64,000 nucleotides of DNA from Desulforhopalus sp. (lineage in GTDB: Bacteria > Desulfobacterota > Desulfobulbia > Desulfobulbales > Desulfocapsaceae), in assembly GCA_030247675.1 (NCBI GenBank), contig JAOTRX010000004.1, positions 1 through 64,000 on the forward strand, read 5' to 3'. Positions within the stretch are counted from its first letter, which is position 1. Each line of letters starts with the position of its first letter. Below, in pieces: positions 1 through 9,331 of the stretch. The notes beneath the pieces were generated by a model, which was given only the letters and a program-made list of their open reading frames with translations, did not search any database and was not told the DNA's origin. Both the position numbers and the translations under genes were made by a program.

Positions 1-291
1 TCAATATCTTTTTTGCCCTGCTTTAAATCTCAACTTCCATTCCTAAACGATTTTTAACCATGATCCTAATGCCTTATTCCTAAACACCAGAATCATCCCT
101 CGCTCAAGTCCGCGGCAAACTACTTGAACCGGAGAAGCTTGTCAACAAGAAAAGATGGCCAGCGAAAATAAGTATTGAGTTCTTTCCCAATAGTCTATTA
201 TGTACGGCAACTCATTTGAAATGCAAGTCAACTACTAATATTCTTTCAAGTATCTATAAAATCAATCATCCTATAGAAAACCAACAACGAT

Positions 292-1710
292 ATGGAAATT
301 GATAAAAACAGGTTACTTAGGTCCCTTCCGAAGGTCGATGAGTGCATAGGTCTTTTAATCAATAATCCTGATATTACAGGTCCTCCAAATGTGATTAAAG
401 CAGTCGTCCAGGAGGCAATTGATGTCGAAAGAGAAGCGATACTGGCTGGACAGATTAGTGGTGGTATACGGGGTTGGCCTGAATGGCTCGATGTCTTTAA
501 ATTTAAAATTGCCCAAAGAATGCGGCCCAAATTGCGAAGGGTTATCAATGGCACTGGTGTGGTAATTCACACCAATCTTGGTCGCTCTATTCTGACGCAG
601 CATGCCACAGATAGCCTTGCCCAGGCCGGTGGGTACTATTCAAACCTTGAGTTTGACCTTGAGACAGGCAAACGTGGAAGCCGTTATAGCTTGGTAGAAG
701 AATTGCTTTGCTATTTGACCGGTGCAGAATCGGCACTGGTTGTCAACAATAACGCCGCTGCAGTCCTCATTGCCCTTGATACCTTGACGAAAAATAAGGA
801 AGCTATTGTTTCCCGAGGGCAACTTGTTGAAATCGGAGGTTCTTTCCGAATCCCCGATATCATGGTCAAGAGCGGTGCCCGGCTTGTCGAGGTTGGCGCC
901 ACAAACAGAACCCATCTCTACGATTATGAGAGGGCTATTTCCGAAGAAACTGCGTTACTGCTTCGAGTACATACCTCAAATTTCCGCATCATTGGCTTTA
1001 CCTCAGAGGTATCTGCAGAAGATATGGTGGCCCTCGCCAGGAAGAACAACCTGACCACCATGGAAGATCTAGGGAGCGGCAGTTTGGTGGATTTTTCCCG
1101 GTTTGGTTTTCCCAAGGAACCCACAGTTCAACAGATTGTTCATGCGGGCGTCGATGTTGTAACCTTCAGTGGCGACAAACTTCTCGGCGGGCCGCAGGCT
1201 GGAATCATTGTTGGGAAAAGGGATGTCATTGACCGCATAAAGAAAAATCCGCTCAATCGGGCTCTGCGTATCGATAAGTTTACCTTAGCCGCCTTAGAAA
1301 GCATCCTCCGAGAATACCTTGACCTTGATAAGGCCCTGAAAAACGTGCCAACACTGGCGATGCTCACCGCCTCTGCCGCCGAGTTGAAAAAACGGGCGCA
1401 GCGAGTCGCTCGCCGGTTAACGAAAAAACTTGGGGAGAAGTGCCGGGTAGCTACCATTCCGACAGTGTCCCGAGTCGGCGGCGGGGCCTTGCCGGAATTT
1501 AGTATCGGCAGCTGGGCAATCGCTTTGGAGCCGGCAGCGATGACCCTCAATACCTTTGAGGCAATGCTTCGAAGGCTGACCATCCCGATTATTGGGCGTA
1601 TTGAAAATGATCGATTTCTTCTTGATGTTCGAACTATTCAGGAGCGGGAGATTGGCGATCTGGTGACCTTACTTGATGAATTATTTAACACTGAGGCAAG
1701 CGGTGACTGA
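292..1710 (+). CDS. selA: L-seryl-tRNA(Sec) selenium transferase (selenocysteine synthase)
   Basis: PLP enzyme that converts seryl-tRNA(Sec) to selenocysteyl-tRNA(Sec) using selenophosphate, in the cytoplasm. The 472-residue length is normal for SelA. Visible features are the N-terminal 'LRSLPKVDE' segment, the 'RVINGTGVVIHTNLGRS' motif near residues 83-99, and the PLP lysine in 'FSGDKLLGGPQAG' (about Lys296, equivalent to E. coli Lys295). The start codon has no strong Shine-Dalgarno sequence, but the N-terminus aligns with the family and no better start is seen. The 291 bp upstream hold no gene. Its 3' end overlaps the next gene by 38 bp in another frame. selB, selC and selD are not in the window, so they lie elsewhere. 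Its presence implies the organism makes selenoproteins. Confidence 0.97.
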   Translation: MEIDKNRLLRSLPKVDECIGLLINNPDITGPPNVIKAVVQEAIDVEREAILAGQISGGIRGWPEWLDVFKFKIAQRMRPKLRRVINGTGVVIHTNLGRSILTQHATDSLAQAGGYYSNLEFDLETGKRGSRYSLVEELLCYLTGAESALVVNNNAAAVLIALDTLTKNKEAIVSRGQLVEIGGSFRIPDIMVKSGARLVEVGATNRTHLYDYERAISEETALLLRVHTSNFRIIGFTSEVSAEDMVALARKNNLTTMEDLGSGSLVDFSRFGFPKEPTVQQIVHAGVDVVTFSGDKLLGGPQAGIIVGKRDVIDRIKKNPLNRALRIDKFTLAALESILREYLDLDKALKNVPTLAMLTASAAELKKRAQRVARRLTKKLGEKCRVATIPTVSRVGGGALPEFSIGSWAIALEPAAMTLNTFEAMLRRLTIPIIGRIENDRFLLDVRTIQEREIGDLVTLLDELFNTEASGD

Positions 1711-3850
1711 TTCCTTTCCTATTCTGGCCAATTATCGGGGCTTGATAGCCGAGGATTTTTCTCGGTTTTCGCAAAGCTTTGCGGAGATTCTGAAGAAACG
1801 GCTCCCTACGGCCAAAACCATTTATTTTGCTGATGTCGATGATCTTCGAACCGAGCATGCAACGGCTACTTCTTCTCCAGATGGGAATGGCGACATTTTC
1901 GAGGCACTTAAAAATGGAGGGAAATTCTTTGCTATCCACGAGCAGAATCTGCTGCTGTCCTTTCCACTCAGGGACGGCCGGCAGTTTATCGCCACTGTAC
2001 GTGGGGCTGATCCCTTATTCTTAGGGAAGGTGAGGGAAGATTGGCTGGAAGAAACAAGGTCGGCTGTTGAACGGGAGTTTATTCTTTTAAAAGAAGCCCG
2101 AGTGGATGTCCATACCGGTCTCCTCAACCTGTGGAACCTGTGTTCTCTTCTGGAGGGTGTCGGGCAAGCGAAAGGTCTGCATCTTGTTCTCATTGAACTT
2201 CCCCCTAAAAGGACGTCTTTTCAGTATGTTGTCAGATATGCTCAAAAGTGTGCGACCTCGATTCGCAACTTTATCCAGGGCGACTCCGTCCTGCATGCCA
2301 TTGGGCAGTCGACATTTGCCCTAGTTTTGCCCTGCAAGGAAGGTGTAGAAAAGTCGGAAGTGGAGAGTGCTCTGGTCTCTTATTTAAAACGCGAGGGTTG
2401 TCATAAAGTCCATGTTGGATCGAGTTGTTCGATCTTTCAGGCAGGTGAGAACGAAAACGTGCCGGCGCAAAATCTTCTCGATGAGGCTTGGACTGCCCTC
2501 GGCCATGCACAAAAACGCGGACCCTTCAGTTTTTGTGATTATAACCGTCTGACCCATCCGGAGCAGCATGCCTTGGTTGCGCCGGATCCCAATCTCGTCC
2601 GTCGGTTAGGGAGATTGGTCCGGCATTGCCAGTCTTTTAGTGTCGTCCATCTTCGGGATCTTTCCGGAGTGGGGGAAGCGAAGGACGTCGTACTGCCTTT
2701 TATTGATCAAGGGGTAGTCCTGGTATCGAACAGCGATGTTCTGGTATTTTTTGAAGGCGCTGAAGCTGTCACGACCTTGACCTGGGCAAAGAGAATTCTT
2801 GACCAAGCCAGAGCTGCAGCCCAGGGGAATAGGGTTTCTGCCGGATTGGCGTATTATCCCTGCAGCGATTTTAAGAAATCCGAGACACTTCTCAATTGTC
2901 AAAAAGCCCTCCTGCATGCCTCATTTTTCGGTGAGCCGACTGCCGTGGTCTTTGATTCGGTGAGTCTGAATATCAGTGGTGACAGCTATTTTGGCGATGG
3001 CGATTTGGCGAGGGCTGTTCGGGAGTATAAAAGAGGGCTGAAATTTGATTGGCAAAATGTCAATCTGCATAACAGCTTAGGGGTTGCTTTGGTGATGATG
3101 GACAAGTTTGTCCCAGCTATGCAGAGCTTTGAAAATGCTTTAGCCATCGACAGCCGCAATTTCATGGCCCTTTATAATTTAGGCCTTGCGGAACAAGGGA
3201 AGGGGCGTAAGAAAGAGGCGTATCAATATCTTGAAAAGGCTGTGCAACACTACGACGCCGAAGACGCCGAAGTTAGCATGCTCGACGATTTGAAGTTGCA
3301 GCTGGGAGGACTTGCCTGCGATCTGGGTGAACATCGCCAGGCCCTCGAATATCTGCTGCCTTGGCAGGAAAAAAACCAAAGGACGGCAAGAGCGGGGAGG
3401 GTACATTTTTTCATCGGTAAAGCCTGTCATGGTTTAGGTGATAATCGCCGGGCCATGGTCGAACTGCAGCGGGCGCTACAATTTAATGAATTCGATGACC
3501 GGGCCATGGATCTTCTTGGCAAGGTATATTTTCAGGAAGGCGAGGGTGATGAGATTGCCCTTGCCTTGTGCCAGAAGAGCGTCGAACTGGAGCCTGGCAA
3601 TCTCCTCTATAGATGCAATCTTGCCGAGGTGCAACTCCGCTGCGGTAAGGTAAGGCAGGCACGAGAAAATCTCTACCGGTGTTTGAAAAGTAAAAAAAGC
3701 AGGATGAAGGCCCAACTTTTACTTGGTAGGAGCTTTGCGCAAGAGGGTCTACATAACAGGGCAGGAAACTGGTTTGAAAAGGCCCTGAGACAGGACGATG
3801 GCCAGCCGGAAATGTATGCTGAAGCAAAACGAGGCTTACGTGAAAAGTAA
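1673..3850 (+). CDS. Degenerate GGDEF-domain protein with C-terminal TPR repeats
   Basis: A 725-residue soluble protein with no signal peptide. Residues about 140-285 resemble a diguanylate cyclase: 'DVHTGLLN' matches the usual D-x-LTGLxN opening. The active-site GGDEF loop reads 'IGQSTF', so cyclase activity is very unlikely. A second GGDEF-like half is suggested near residues 390-430 ('VSAGLAYYP', 'LLNCQKALLHA'). From about residue 430 to the end there are at least six TPR-type helical repeats ('NLHNSLGVALVMMDKFVPAMQ', 'ALYNLGLAEQGKG', 'FIGKACHGLGDNRRAM'). This layout suggests a scaffold or c-di-GMP effector rather than an enzyme. The start overlaps selA by 38 bp, so the two are probably co-transcribed and translationally coupled. 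Its partner is unknown. Confidence 0.85.
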   Translation: MMNYLTLRQAVTDSFPILANYRGLIAEDFSRFSQSFAEILKKRLPTAKTIYFADVDDLRTEHATATSSPDGNGDIFEALKNGGKFFAIHEQNLLLSFPLRDGRQFIATVRGADPLFLGKVREDWLEETRSAVEREFILLKEARVDVHTGLLNLWNLCSLLEGVGQAKGLHLVLIELPPKRTSFQYVVRYAQKCATSIRNFIQGDSVLHAIGQSTFALVLPCKEGVEKSEVESALVSYLKREGCHKVHVGSSCSIFQAGENENVPAQNLLDEAWTALGHAQKRGPFSFCDYNRLTHPEQHALVAPDPNLVRRLGRLVRHCQSFSVVHLRDLSGVGEAKDVVLPFIDQGVVLVSNSDVLVFFEGAEAVTTLTWAKRILDQARAAAQGNRVSAGLAYYPCSDFKKSETLLNCQKALLHASFFGEPTAVVFDSVSLNISGDSYFGDGDLARAVREYKRGLKFDWQNVNLHNSLGVALVMMDKFVPAMQSFENALAIDSRNFMALYNLGLAEQGKGRKKEAYQYLEKAVQHYDAEDAEVSMLDDLKLQLGGLACDLGEHRQALEYLLPWQEKNQRTARAGRVHFFIGKACHGLGDNRRAMVELQRALQFNEFDDRAMDLLGKVYFQEGEGDEIALALCQKSVELEPGNLLYRCNLAEVQLRCGKVRQARENLYRCLKSKKSRMKAQLLLGRSFAQEGLHNRAGNWFEKALRQDDGQPEMYAEAKRGLREK

Positions 3851-4221
3851 CCGCCAGCCGGTTGCCAGGAAAACCCAGGAATAAGTTAATTTCCCCTTGA
3901 ATTTTCAGGAAATATTTGTCAGAAACTAGGTGGTAAACCGATTGTCACAAGGCTGGTGGGTTGCAGGCGGCTTTTGCCGGCTTTCTGAGGAGGTTTAGAG
4001 AAAAATCCTTTTTAAGGTGGAAGTCATTCTGTCCTCGTCGGCACCTTGTCCGGGTGGAGATTTTTAGCCTGGACTTGTTGTCTTGATCCAAGATACACTG
4101 CTGGCAGATGGCCTTCACATGGTCGATGCTTGCACCGGCGGTCGTTTGGCTTCCTATTGAAAGGAAAAGTTCGGCGCCGCACTGGAATTATCGATGGTTT
4201 AATTGAAATTCGGAGAATGAT
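3851..4221. other. Intergenic region upstream of pilT, no gene seen
   Basis: About 370 bp between the TPR gene and pilT with no convincing ORF, RNA gene or strong terminator. It presumably holds the pilT promoter. A GG-N10-GC spacing at 3951-3964 resembles a sigma-54 core only weakly (GGCTG instead of GGCAC). Confidence 0.5.
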
Positions 4222-5304
4222 ATGGCTCAGATAGATGGTTTTTTTAAGCTGATGAATGACGAAGGGGCCTCCGATCTGCATATGGTATCAGGGCAGCAAC
4301 CACTTCTCCGGATTCGCGGGGATATGGAGCGGGTCAAGTTTAAGAAAATGGGCAACGATGAGCTTCGCGCCATGTTGTATGAGATCTGTCCGGAAGAAAA
4401 AATCAAACTCTTTGAAGAAACCGGGGATATCGATTTTGGTTATGAGATTCCCGGTCTTGCCCGTTATCGCTGCAATTACTTTCAGCAAAAATACGGTATT
4501 GGCGCAGTCTTTCGGGAAATCCCCAGCGAGATCATGACGGTTGAGCAGCTTGGTCTGCCGCCAGTCATTGCCCGTCTCGGCCATTTACCGAAGGGAATGG
4601 TACTGGTCACCGGACCTACCGGTTCCGGTAAATCGACGACCCTTGCGGCCATTGTCGATGAATGCAACAAGAACCGTAAAGACCATATCCTGACCATCGA
4701 AGACCCGATCGAATTTGTTCATAAAAGTCAGAAATGTATCATAAATCACCGTGAGGTTGGGTCCCACACCAAGAGTTTTGCCGCGGCACTTCGCGGGGCG
4801 TTGCGTGAAGACCCGGATATCATCATGGTCGGCGAGATGCGCGATCTGGAAACGATCTCTCTAGCCATGGAGGCGGCCATGACCGGCCATCTGGTGTTCG
4901 GGACCCTGCATACCATCAACGCTATGAAAACGGTGGATCGTATCATTGAGATCTTTCCGGCAAACCAGCAGGGGCAGGTGCGTTCGACCCTGGCCGACGC
5001 CCTGAAGGCAGTCGTATCACAAACGCTCTTTAAAAGGATCGATGTCAAAGGTCGCTGCGCCGCCCTGGAGATCCTCATTGCCACACCGGCCGTGCGCAAT
5101 CTTATTCGTGAAGGCAAGACTTATCAAATCCTGTCTACCATGCAGACCGGCAAGAAATACGGCATGCAAACCCTCGACGATGCGATCATGTATCTCCTTG
5201 AAAAGAAAATGATCGATCCAAATGATGCCTACTCGAACTCTGTCGAGAAGGCGAAGTTCTTGAAATACCTGAAGAGAGCGCCGTCCGATTTCACAGAGGT
5301 CTAA
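4222..5304 (+). CDS. pilT: Type IV pilus retraction ATPase PilT
   Basis: Hexameric cytoplasmic ATPase that depolymerises type IV pili for twitching motility and DNA uptake. The 360 residues match the family. The Walker A motif 'TGPTGSGKST' lies near residues 130-140, followed by the Asp box 'HILTIEDPIEF', Walker B 'DPDIIMVGEMRD' and the His box 'HLVFGTLHT'. The C-terminal 'AVRNLIREGKT' corresponds to the AIRNLIRE retraction motif of PilT and argues against an extension ATPase (PilB). The start ATG is preceded by GGAG. No other pil genes are nearby, so pilT is a solitary locus here. comEC, a DNA-uptake channel gene, lies convergently next to it; a shared role in transformation is only an inference. 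PilU is the alternative assignment. Confidence 0.95.
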   Translation: MAQIDGFFKLMNDEGASDLHMVSGQQPLLRIRGDMERVKFKKMGNDELRAMLYEICPEEKIKLFEETGDIDFGYEIPGLARYRCNYFQQKYGIGAVFREIPSEIMTVEQLGLPPVIARLGHLPKGMVLVTGPTGSGKSTTLAAIVDECNKNRKDHILTIEDPIEFVHKSQKCIINHREVGSHTKSFAAALRGALREDPDIIMVGEMRDLETISLAMEAAMTGHLVFGTLHTINAMKTVDRIIEIFPANQQGQVRSTLADALKAVVSQTLFKRIDVKGRCAALEILIATPAVRNLIREGKTYQILSTMQTGKKYGMQTLDDAIMYLLEKKMIDPNDAYSNSVEKAKFLKYLKRAPSDFTEV

Positions 5305-5331
5305 GCTTCGTCTGCCAAGAAGAATTGCGGG

Positions 5332-5349
5332 GCGGGAGTGGTTTCCCGC
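5332..5349. terminator. Weak hairpin between convergent pilT and comEC
   Basis: GCGGGA (5332-5337) pairs with TCCCGC (5344-5349) over a 6-base loop, in the 84-bp gap between two convergent stop codons. There is no clear T-run, so a terminator role is only suggested by position. Confidence 0.3.
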
Positions 5350-5388
5350 TCCGACAGGTTTCTGTCTCCTCCATCTTAAATCACCGAT

Positions 5389-7944
5389 TTAGCGTTTTTC
5401 ACGTATTATAACCGGTTCATAGGGGTTAATGGGGTTGTCCTGCCTTTTGGCGTAGCCAAGGATCCGTGGGCCTCCGCTGCCAAGCTGTGTTTCCAGAGTG
5501 CCCCGTTGTGAGGTTGTCAGGAGGGAAATTCCTTTTTCGCGGCAATCATCTTGCAGGTGGCTGTGGGGAAAGTGGCCTTGACTGTTTGCTCCGGCAGATA
5601 CCAATAGATGACTTGGCGCCACGGCCGCAAGAAACTCCGGCGAGTTAGAGGTAATCGATCCGTGGTGCGGGGCTTGGAGGATGTCGGCTTTCAGGTTATA
5701 CCCCTGATCGATCAGGGAACGTTCTTCGGCCCGTCCGATGTCGCCGGGAAAAAGCGCGCAATATTGTCCAGAACAGGCTTTGATAATAAGACCTGTATTA
5801 CCCTCGCCACGAGATTTTTTGGGAGCTGCGGTTGTATCGGCAATTGAAAGATTGGCAACGCATTCGACCCGTTCGGTAAAAGGGCCATTTCCCAGCAATG
5901 CACCATCTCCAGGGATGACGACAGGTATTTCCAGCTCCTCCGCCAGGGCGATCAGGTTTCTGAAATTGTCATCATGACCGTGTTTGTCCCTGACCCAGAG
6001 TTGCCCTGGTGAAAAGTGTTTGAGGATGAAATCGATGCCGTTGTAATGATCGGCGTCGGGGTGGGTGACAATCACCGCAGCAAGGTGTTGAATACCTCTG
6101 CGCCACAAGTAGGGAGCGATTATGCGTTCACCGACGCTGCGGGTCGCCATGGAAGATCCTCCACCATCAATGAGAATCTTCATTCCCGATGGAAATTCGA
6201 CGAGGCTGGCACTGCCCTGGCCGACATCGAGAAGGCTTACCCGTAAAGAGTCGCTGACCTTGTTCCGCAACAAGGCATGGGGGTAGAGCATCAAGGCCAA
6301 ACAAGCAGATGTTAGTAGGGCTGAAAACCACGACCACCGCCTGTTCATGTTTCCCGGAAGCAAACAGAACAGCAGTCCTGCGTAGTATCCGGCCATCAGC
6401 CAGATGGGCGGTGACGGCAGCCACAGGGTCGACAAGGGGAGGTCGGCGAAAAAGGTCGTTCCCTGCACCGCGGCACGCAATCCCAGAGCACCGACCTGCA
6501 GCAACCAGGCGCTTACCTCCGCGTGGAAATACATGAAGGGCAGAGCGAGAAAGCCGCAGGGCAGGCTCCATAGGCAGATCAGCGGCTCGACAAAGGGATT
6601 GGCGACAATGCCAATGGGGGAAAAGCGGTTAAAAGCGTACAGGGTGATGGGGGCGGTTGCCAGTGTCGCGGCAACGGAGATCAGCAGGCCGGCGATCAGC
6701 CAATTCCATGTGCGCTGTTTGAAGGTTTTGGGAGGTGAGGCCGGTTCGTTAGGGAAGAGGAGCTTTTTCAACACCGGGAAGAGAAAAAGAATGGCCATGG
6801 TCGCGACAAAGGACAGCTGAAAAGAGGCACCGAACAGGGCCAGTGGATCAACTGCGAGAATAATCAAGGCCGCAAAGGCCAGAAGGGCGGACGGGGATTT
6901 CGGTCGGTCGGTGCAGATGGCGACAATAACTATGCAACTCATTATAACTGCGCGGAAAACCGGGGCGTTCAGGCCGGCAAGCAGGCCATAGCCGAGCAAT
7001 ACCGGCAGGCAGAGAAAAGCCGCCCATTTGCGGACGGGATAGCAAAAGAGAAGCCGCTCCGAACGGCTGAGGAGCCAGTACAGGGCGGCGTAGAGAAGGG
7101 TACCGATGATGGTCATGTGCAGGCCGGAAATACTCAGGATATGAAAGGTCCCGCTGCCCTTGAACGCTTCGAGGGTGGTCTCGTCGATCCGCGATGCGTC
7201 ACCGATCAGGATGGCCCGGTATATCCCGCTTAATTCGGGCGGTACGGCCTTATCAATATGTTCGCCGATGCGGCTGCGCACTCGCTCCGGCAGATAGTAC
7301 AGGGTATGGAGGAGGCCGTGTTCTTCGTCGAGGGTCTCGACAAAGAAGGGGGAGCGGACAAAACCGCTTATCCAGATATCGTTACGAGCCAGGTGCTGAG
7401 CATAGTCAAAGGCCCCCGGTGTCTTAAAGCTGTCAGGGCGTTTGAGGTCGGTGCGGACCACCAGGGAGTCTCCCGGCATCAGGGGCTTGGGAATAGGCCC
7501 TGGAAAATTCAGGATGATTTTTCCGGCGGTGGGCTGGAGCTCGGGCGACTCGCGAAAGCGGATATATTCGGCATCAAGGAGCATCTGGCTGGTTTTTCCA
7601 TCGAATTCAATCAGGCCGGCCAGGGTTCCGGTCACTACCGCCTCGGTCTTTTCGGTTATGCGGTGGTATATATGGGTGTCTTCTCGGGGAAGTTGCAGGG
7701 CGGTCTGGGCGTGGAGAAAACCGAGGGCGGCAAGCAACAGCGGCAGGGAACAGAGGACAGTTTGCTGTTTGTGGAAATAATGCAGCACAGCGAGCAATAC
7801 CAGAAAACAAAACAGACCGGCAGCCAGGAAGGAAATGGCCCCAGCCGTCATACTGAAGTGTGCGGCCACGGCAATGCCTGAGATGAAGGCCAGGGTCAGG
7901 TACACCAGGAGATGGTCAGAAATATGCGAGGCCGGATGTCTCAA
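5389..7944 (-). CDS. comEC: ComEC/Rec2-type DNA internalisation channel
   Basis: An 851-residue inner-membrane protein that carries transforming DNA as a single strand across the cytoplasmic membrane. The N-terminus has hydrophobic segments (residues about 12-80) followed by a DUF4131-like region. The Competence domain, with many membrane helices, spans about 220-530 and includes 'HILSISGLHMTIIG', a hallmark of the family. The C-terminal metallo-beta-lactamase-like domain (about 565-820) starts at 'LLDVGQGSA' and carries the metal-binding motif 'THPDADHYNG' and 'APHHGSITSNS'. Length is typical of full three-domain ComEC. The start overlaps the waaA stop by 4 bp (ATGA type), so the two are translationally coupled. 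That linkage is genomic, not functional. Confidence 0.95.
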   Translation of the reverse strand: MRHPASHISDHLLVYLTLAFISGIAVAAHFSMTAGAISFLAAGLFCFLVLLAVLHYFHKQQTVLCSLPLLLAALGFLHAQTALQLPREDTHIYHRITEKTEAVVTGTLAGLIEFDGKTSQMLLDAEYIRFRESPELQPTAGKIILNFPGPIPKPLMPGDSLVVRTDLKRPDSFKTPGAFDYAQHLARNDIWISGFVRSPFFVETLDEEHGLLHTLYYLPERVRSRIGEHIDKAVPPELSGIYRAILIGDASRIDETTLEAFKGSGTFHILSISGLHMTIIGTLLYAALYWLLSRSERLLFCYPVRKWAAFLCLPVLLGYGLLAGLNAPVFRAVIMSCIVIVAICTDRPKSPSALLAFAALIILAVDPLALFGASFQLSFVATMAILFLFPVLKKLLFPNEPASPPKTFKQRTWNWLIAGLLISVAATLATAPITLYAFNRFSPIGIVANPFVEPLICLWSLPCGFLALPFMYFHAEVSAWLLQVGALGLRAAVQGTTFFADLPLSTLWLPSPPIWLMAGYYAGLLFCLLPGNMNRRWSWFSALLTSACLALMLYPHALLRNKVSDSLRVSLLDVGQGSASLVEFPSGMKILIDGGGSSMATRSVGERIIAPYLWRRGIQHLAAVIVTHPDADHYNGIDFILKHFSPGQLWVRDKHGHDDNFRNLIALAEELEIPVVIPGDGALLGNGPFTERVECVANLSIADTTAAPKKSRGEGNTGLIIKACSGQYCALFPGDIGRAEERSLIDQGYNLKADILQAPHHGSITSNSPEFLAAVAPSHLLVSAGANSQGHFPHSHLQDDCREKGISLLTTSQRGTLETQLGSGGPRILGYAKRQDNPINPYEPVIIREKR

Positions 7945-9215
7945 AGAATTTTCTTAATCAGTTCAATGTGTTTGTCGATTATATCGTGATTAGAGACGAT
8001 GCAATCTTGCGCGGCCCTGCCCATGCGGATACGAAGCTCCTGATCGGCGAGGATTTCTCCGAGACACTTCTGCAAGTTTTTTTCATCGCGGATCTCCCTG
8101 GCTCCGCCGGTCTGTATCAGCGAGGCGGCGATTTCGCAGAAGTCCTCCATATACGGCCCGAAAAGCACCGGAATGGCCATGGATGCCGGTTCGACCGGGT
8201 TGTGGCCGCCCTTTGCCACCAGGCTGCCGCCGACAAAGGCAAGATCGGCAAGGGCGTAGAACTCGATGAGTTCGCCGATGCTGTCGAGGATAAACATGTC
8301 GGACGGGCGGAAATGATCCGTGGATCGCAGAGATACCTGCAGTCCGTGATTTGCTGCCAGGCCGGCAATCTCCACAGCCCGGTTGGGATCGCGCGGAGCG
8401 ATTATCAGGAAAAGCTTGGGATAAGTGGCGCGCAGCCTTACATAGCAGCGGATGAGGATTTCCTCTTCTCCCAGGTGGGTGGAGCCCGCGAGAAACAGGA
8501 TACGGTTATCCGGCATGAGGTGGCGGTGTTCACCGGGCATCGCCCCGGGTTTTTCCTCCGGCCGGGTGGCGTACTTCAGATTGCCGAGTATCGGTAGTTT
8601 TTCCGGGGCAAGACCGAGTTGCTGCATTTTCTCCCGGTCACGCTGCGTTTGCATGCCGAGGAAGGCAAAGCAGCGAAACATCGGGGCAAAAAAGAAATGC
8701 AGCCGCTGATAGCGAGCCATGGATTTCGCCGACATCCGGCCGTTGACAAGAATGCAGGGGGTTCCACGGTCGTGCAGGCAGGCGAGGATGTTCGGCCAGA
8801 AGTCGGTTTCGACGAGGATGAAGAGATCGGGGCGGATATGCCGGATAAAGAGGTGCACCACCGGCAGCAGGTCGAGGGGGCTGTCGAGGATGTAATCGGC
8901 GAGCTGGCCGAGCAGGTTGTCGGCAACCTGCTTGCCGGTACGGGTGGTTGCTGTCACGACAATGCGATGATCAGGATACGTGGCACGAAGACCACGAATC
9001 AAGGGCACCGCCGAGGTTACCTCGCCCACCGACAGGGCGTGCACCCAGATTGTCCTGCCCCCGCCCTGACCACGTGTGAGTTTTTTGCCAAGTCCGGCAC
9101 CGAGCCGGGCCGGAACGCGATCGCGGTATTTGTTGCTGCACAGGACAAAGAGGATGAGAAGTGGTGAAAAAACCAGTAGAAAGGCGAACTGGACAATATT
9201 ATAGAGTAGGAACAT
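7941..9215 (-). CDS. waaA: 3-deoxy-D-manno-octulosonic acid (Kdo) transferase
   Basis: GT-B glycosyltransferase that adds Kdo from CMP-Kdo to lipid IVA at the cytoplasmic face of the inner membrane, an essential step in LPS inner-core synthesis. The 424 residues match the family. There is an N-terminal membrane anchor (residues 5-27), the catalytic glutamate in 'ALSVGEVTSA' (about residue 63), a second-domain 'FLAGSTHLGEEE' and the nucleotide-sugar signature 'KGGHNPVEPA' near 333-343. It is the first gene of a two-gene unit with comEC. Whether it transfers one, two or more Kdo residues cannot be read from sequence. Its presence shows a Gram-negative outer membrane with LPS. Confidence 0.95.
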   Translation of the reverse strand: MFLLYNIVQFAFLLVFSPLLILFVLCSNKYRDRVPARLGAGLGKKLTRGQGGGRTIWVHALSVGEVTSAVPLIRGLRATYPDHRIVVTATTRTGKQVADNLLGQLADYILDSPLDLLPVVHLFIRHIRPDLFILVETDFWPNILACLHDRGTPCILVNGRMSAKSMARYQRLHFFFAPMFRCFAFLGMQTQRDREKMQQLGLAPEKLPILGNLKYATRPEEKPGAMPGEHRHLMPDNRILFLAGSTHLGEEEILIRCYVRLRATYPKLFLIIAPRDPNRAVEIAGLAANHGLQVSLRSTDHFRPSDMFILDSIGELIEFYALADLAFVGGSLVAKGGHNPVEPASMAIPVLFGPYMEDFCEIAASLIQTGGAREIRDEKNLQKCLGEILADQELRIRMGRAAQDCIVSNHDIIDKHIELIKKIL

Positions 9216-9331
9216 AGGAAAAAGGCCTCAAGGTTGATTGGCTTTTCACCTTAAAGGAATTCCTCCTGCAAATGCAAGAAATTCAACCGGTAATAGCAAA
9301 AAATGGGAATCCTGCAAAGTTGGGGTAGGCA

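Noticed and set aside
1..291. Possible tRNA(Sec) gene upstream of selA
   Set aside because: No cloverleaf or CCA-bearing acceptor stem could be recognised in these bases.
3951..3964. Possible sigma-54 core upstream of pilT
   Set aside because: GG-N10-GC spacing is right but the -24 box is GGCTG rather than GGCAC, and no paired enhancer motif lies upstream.
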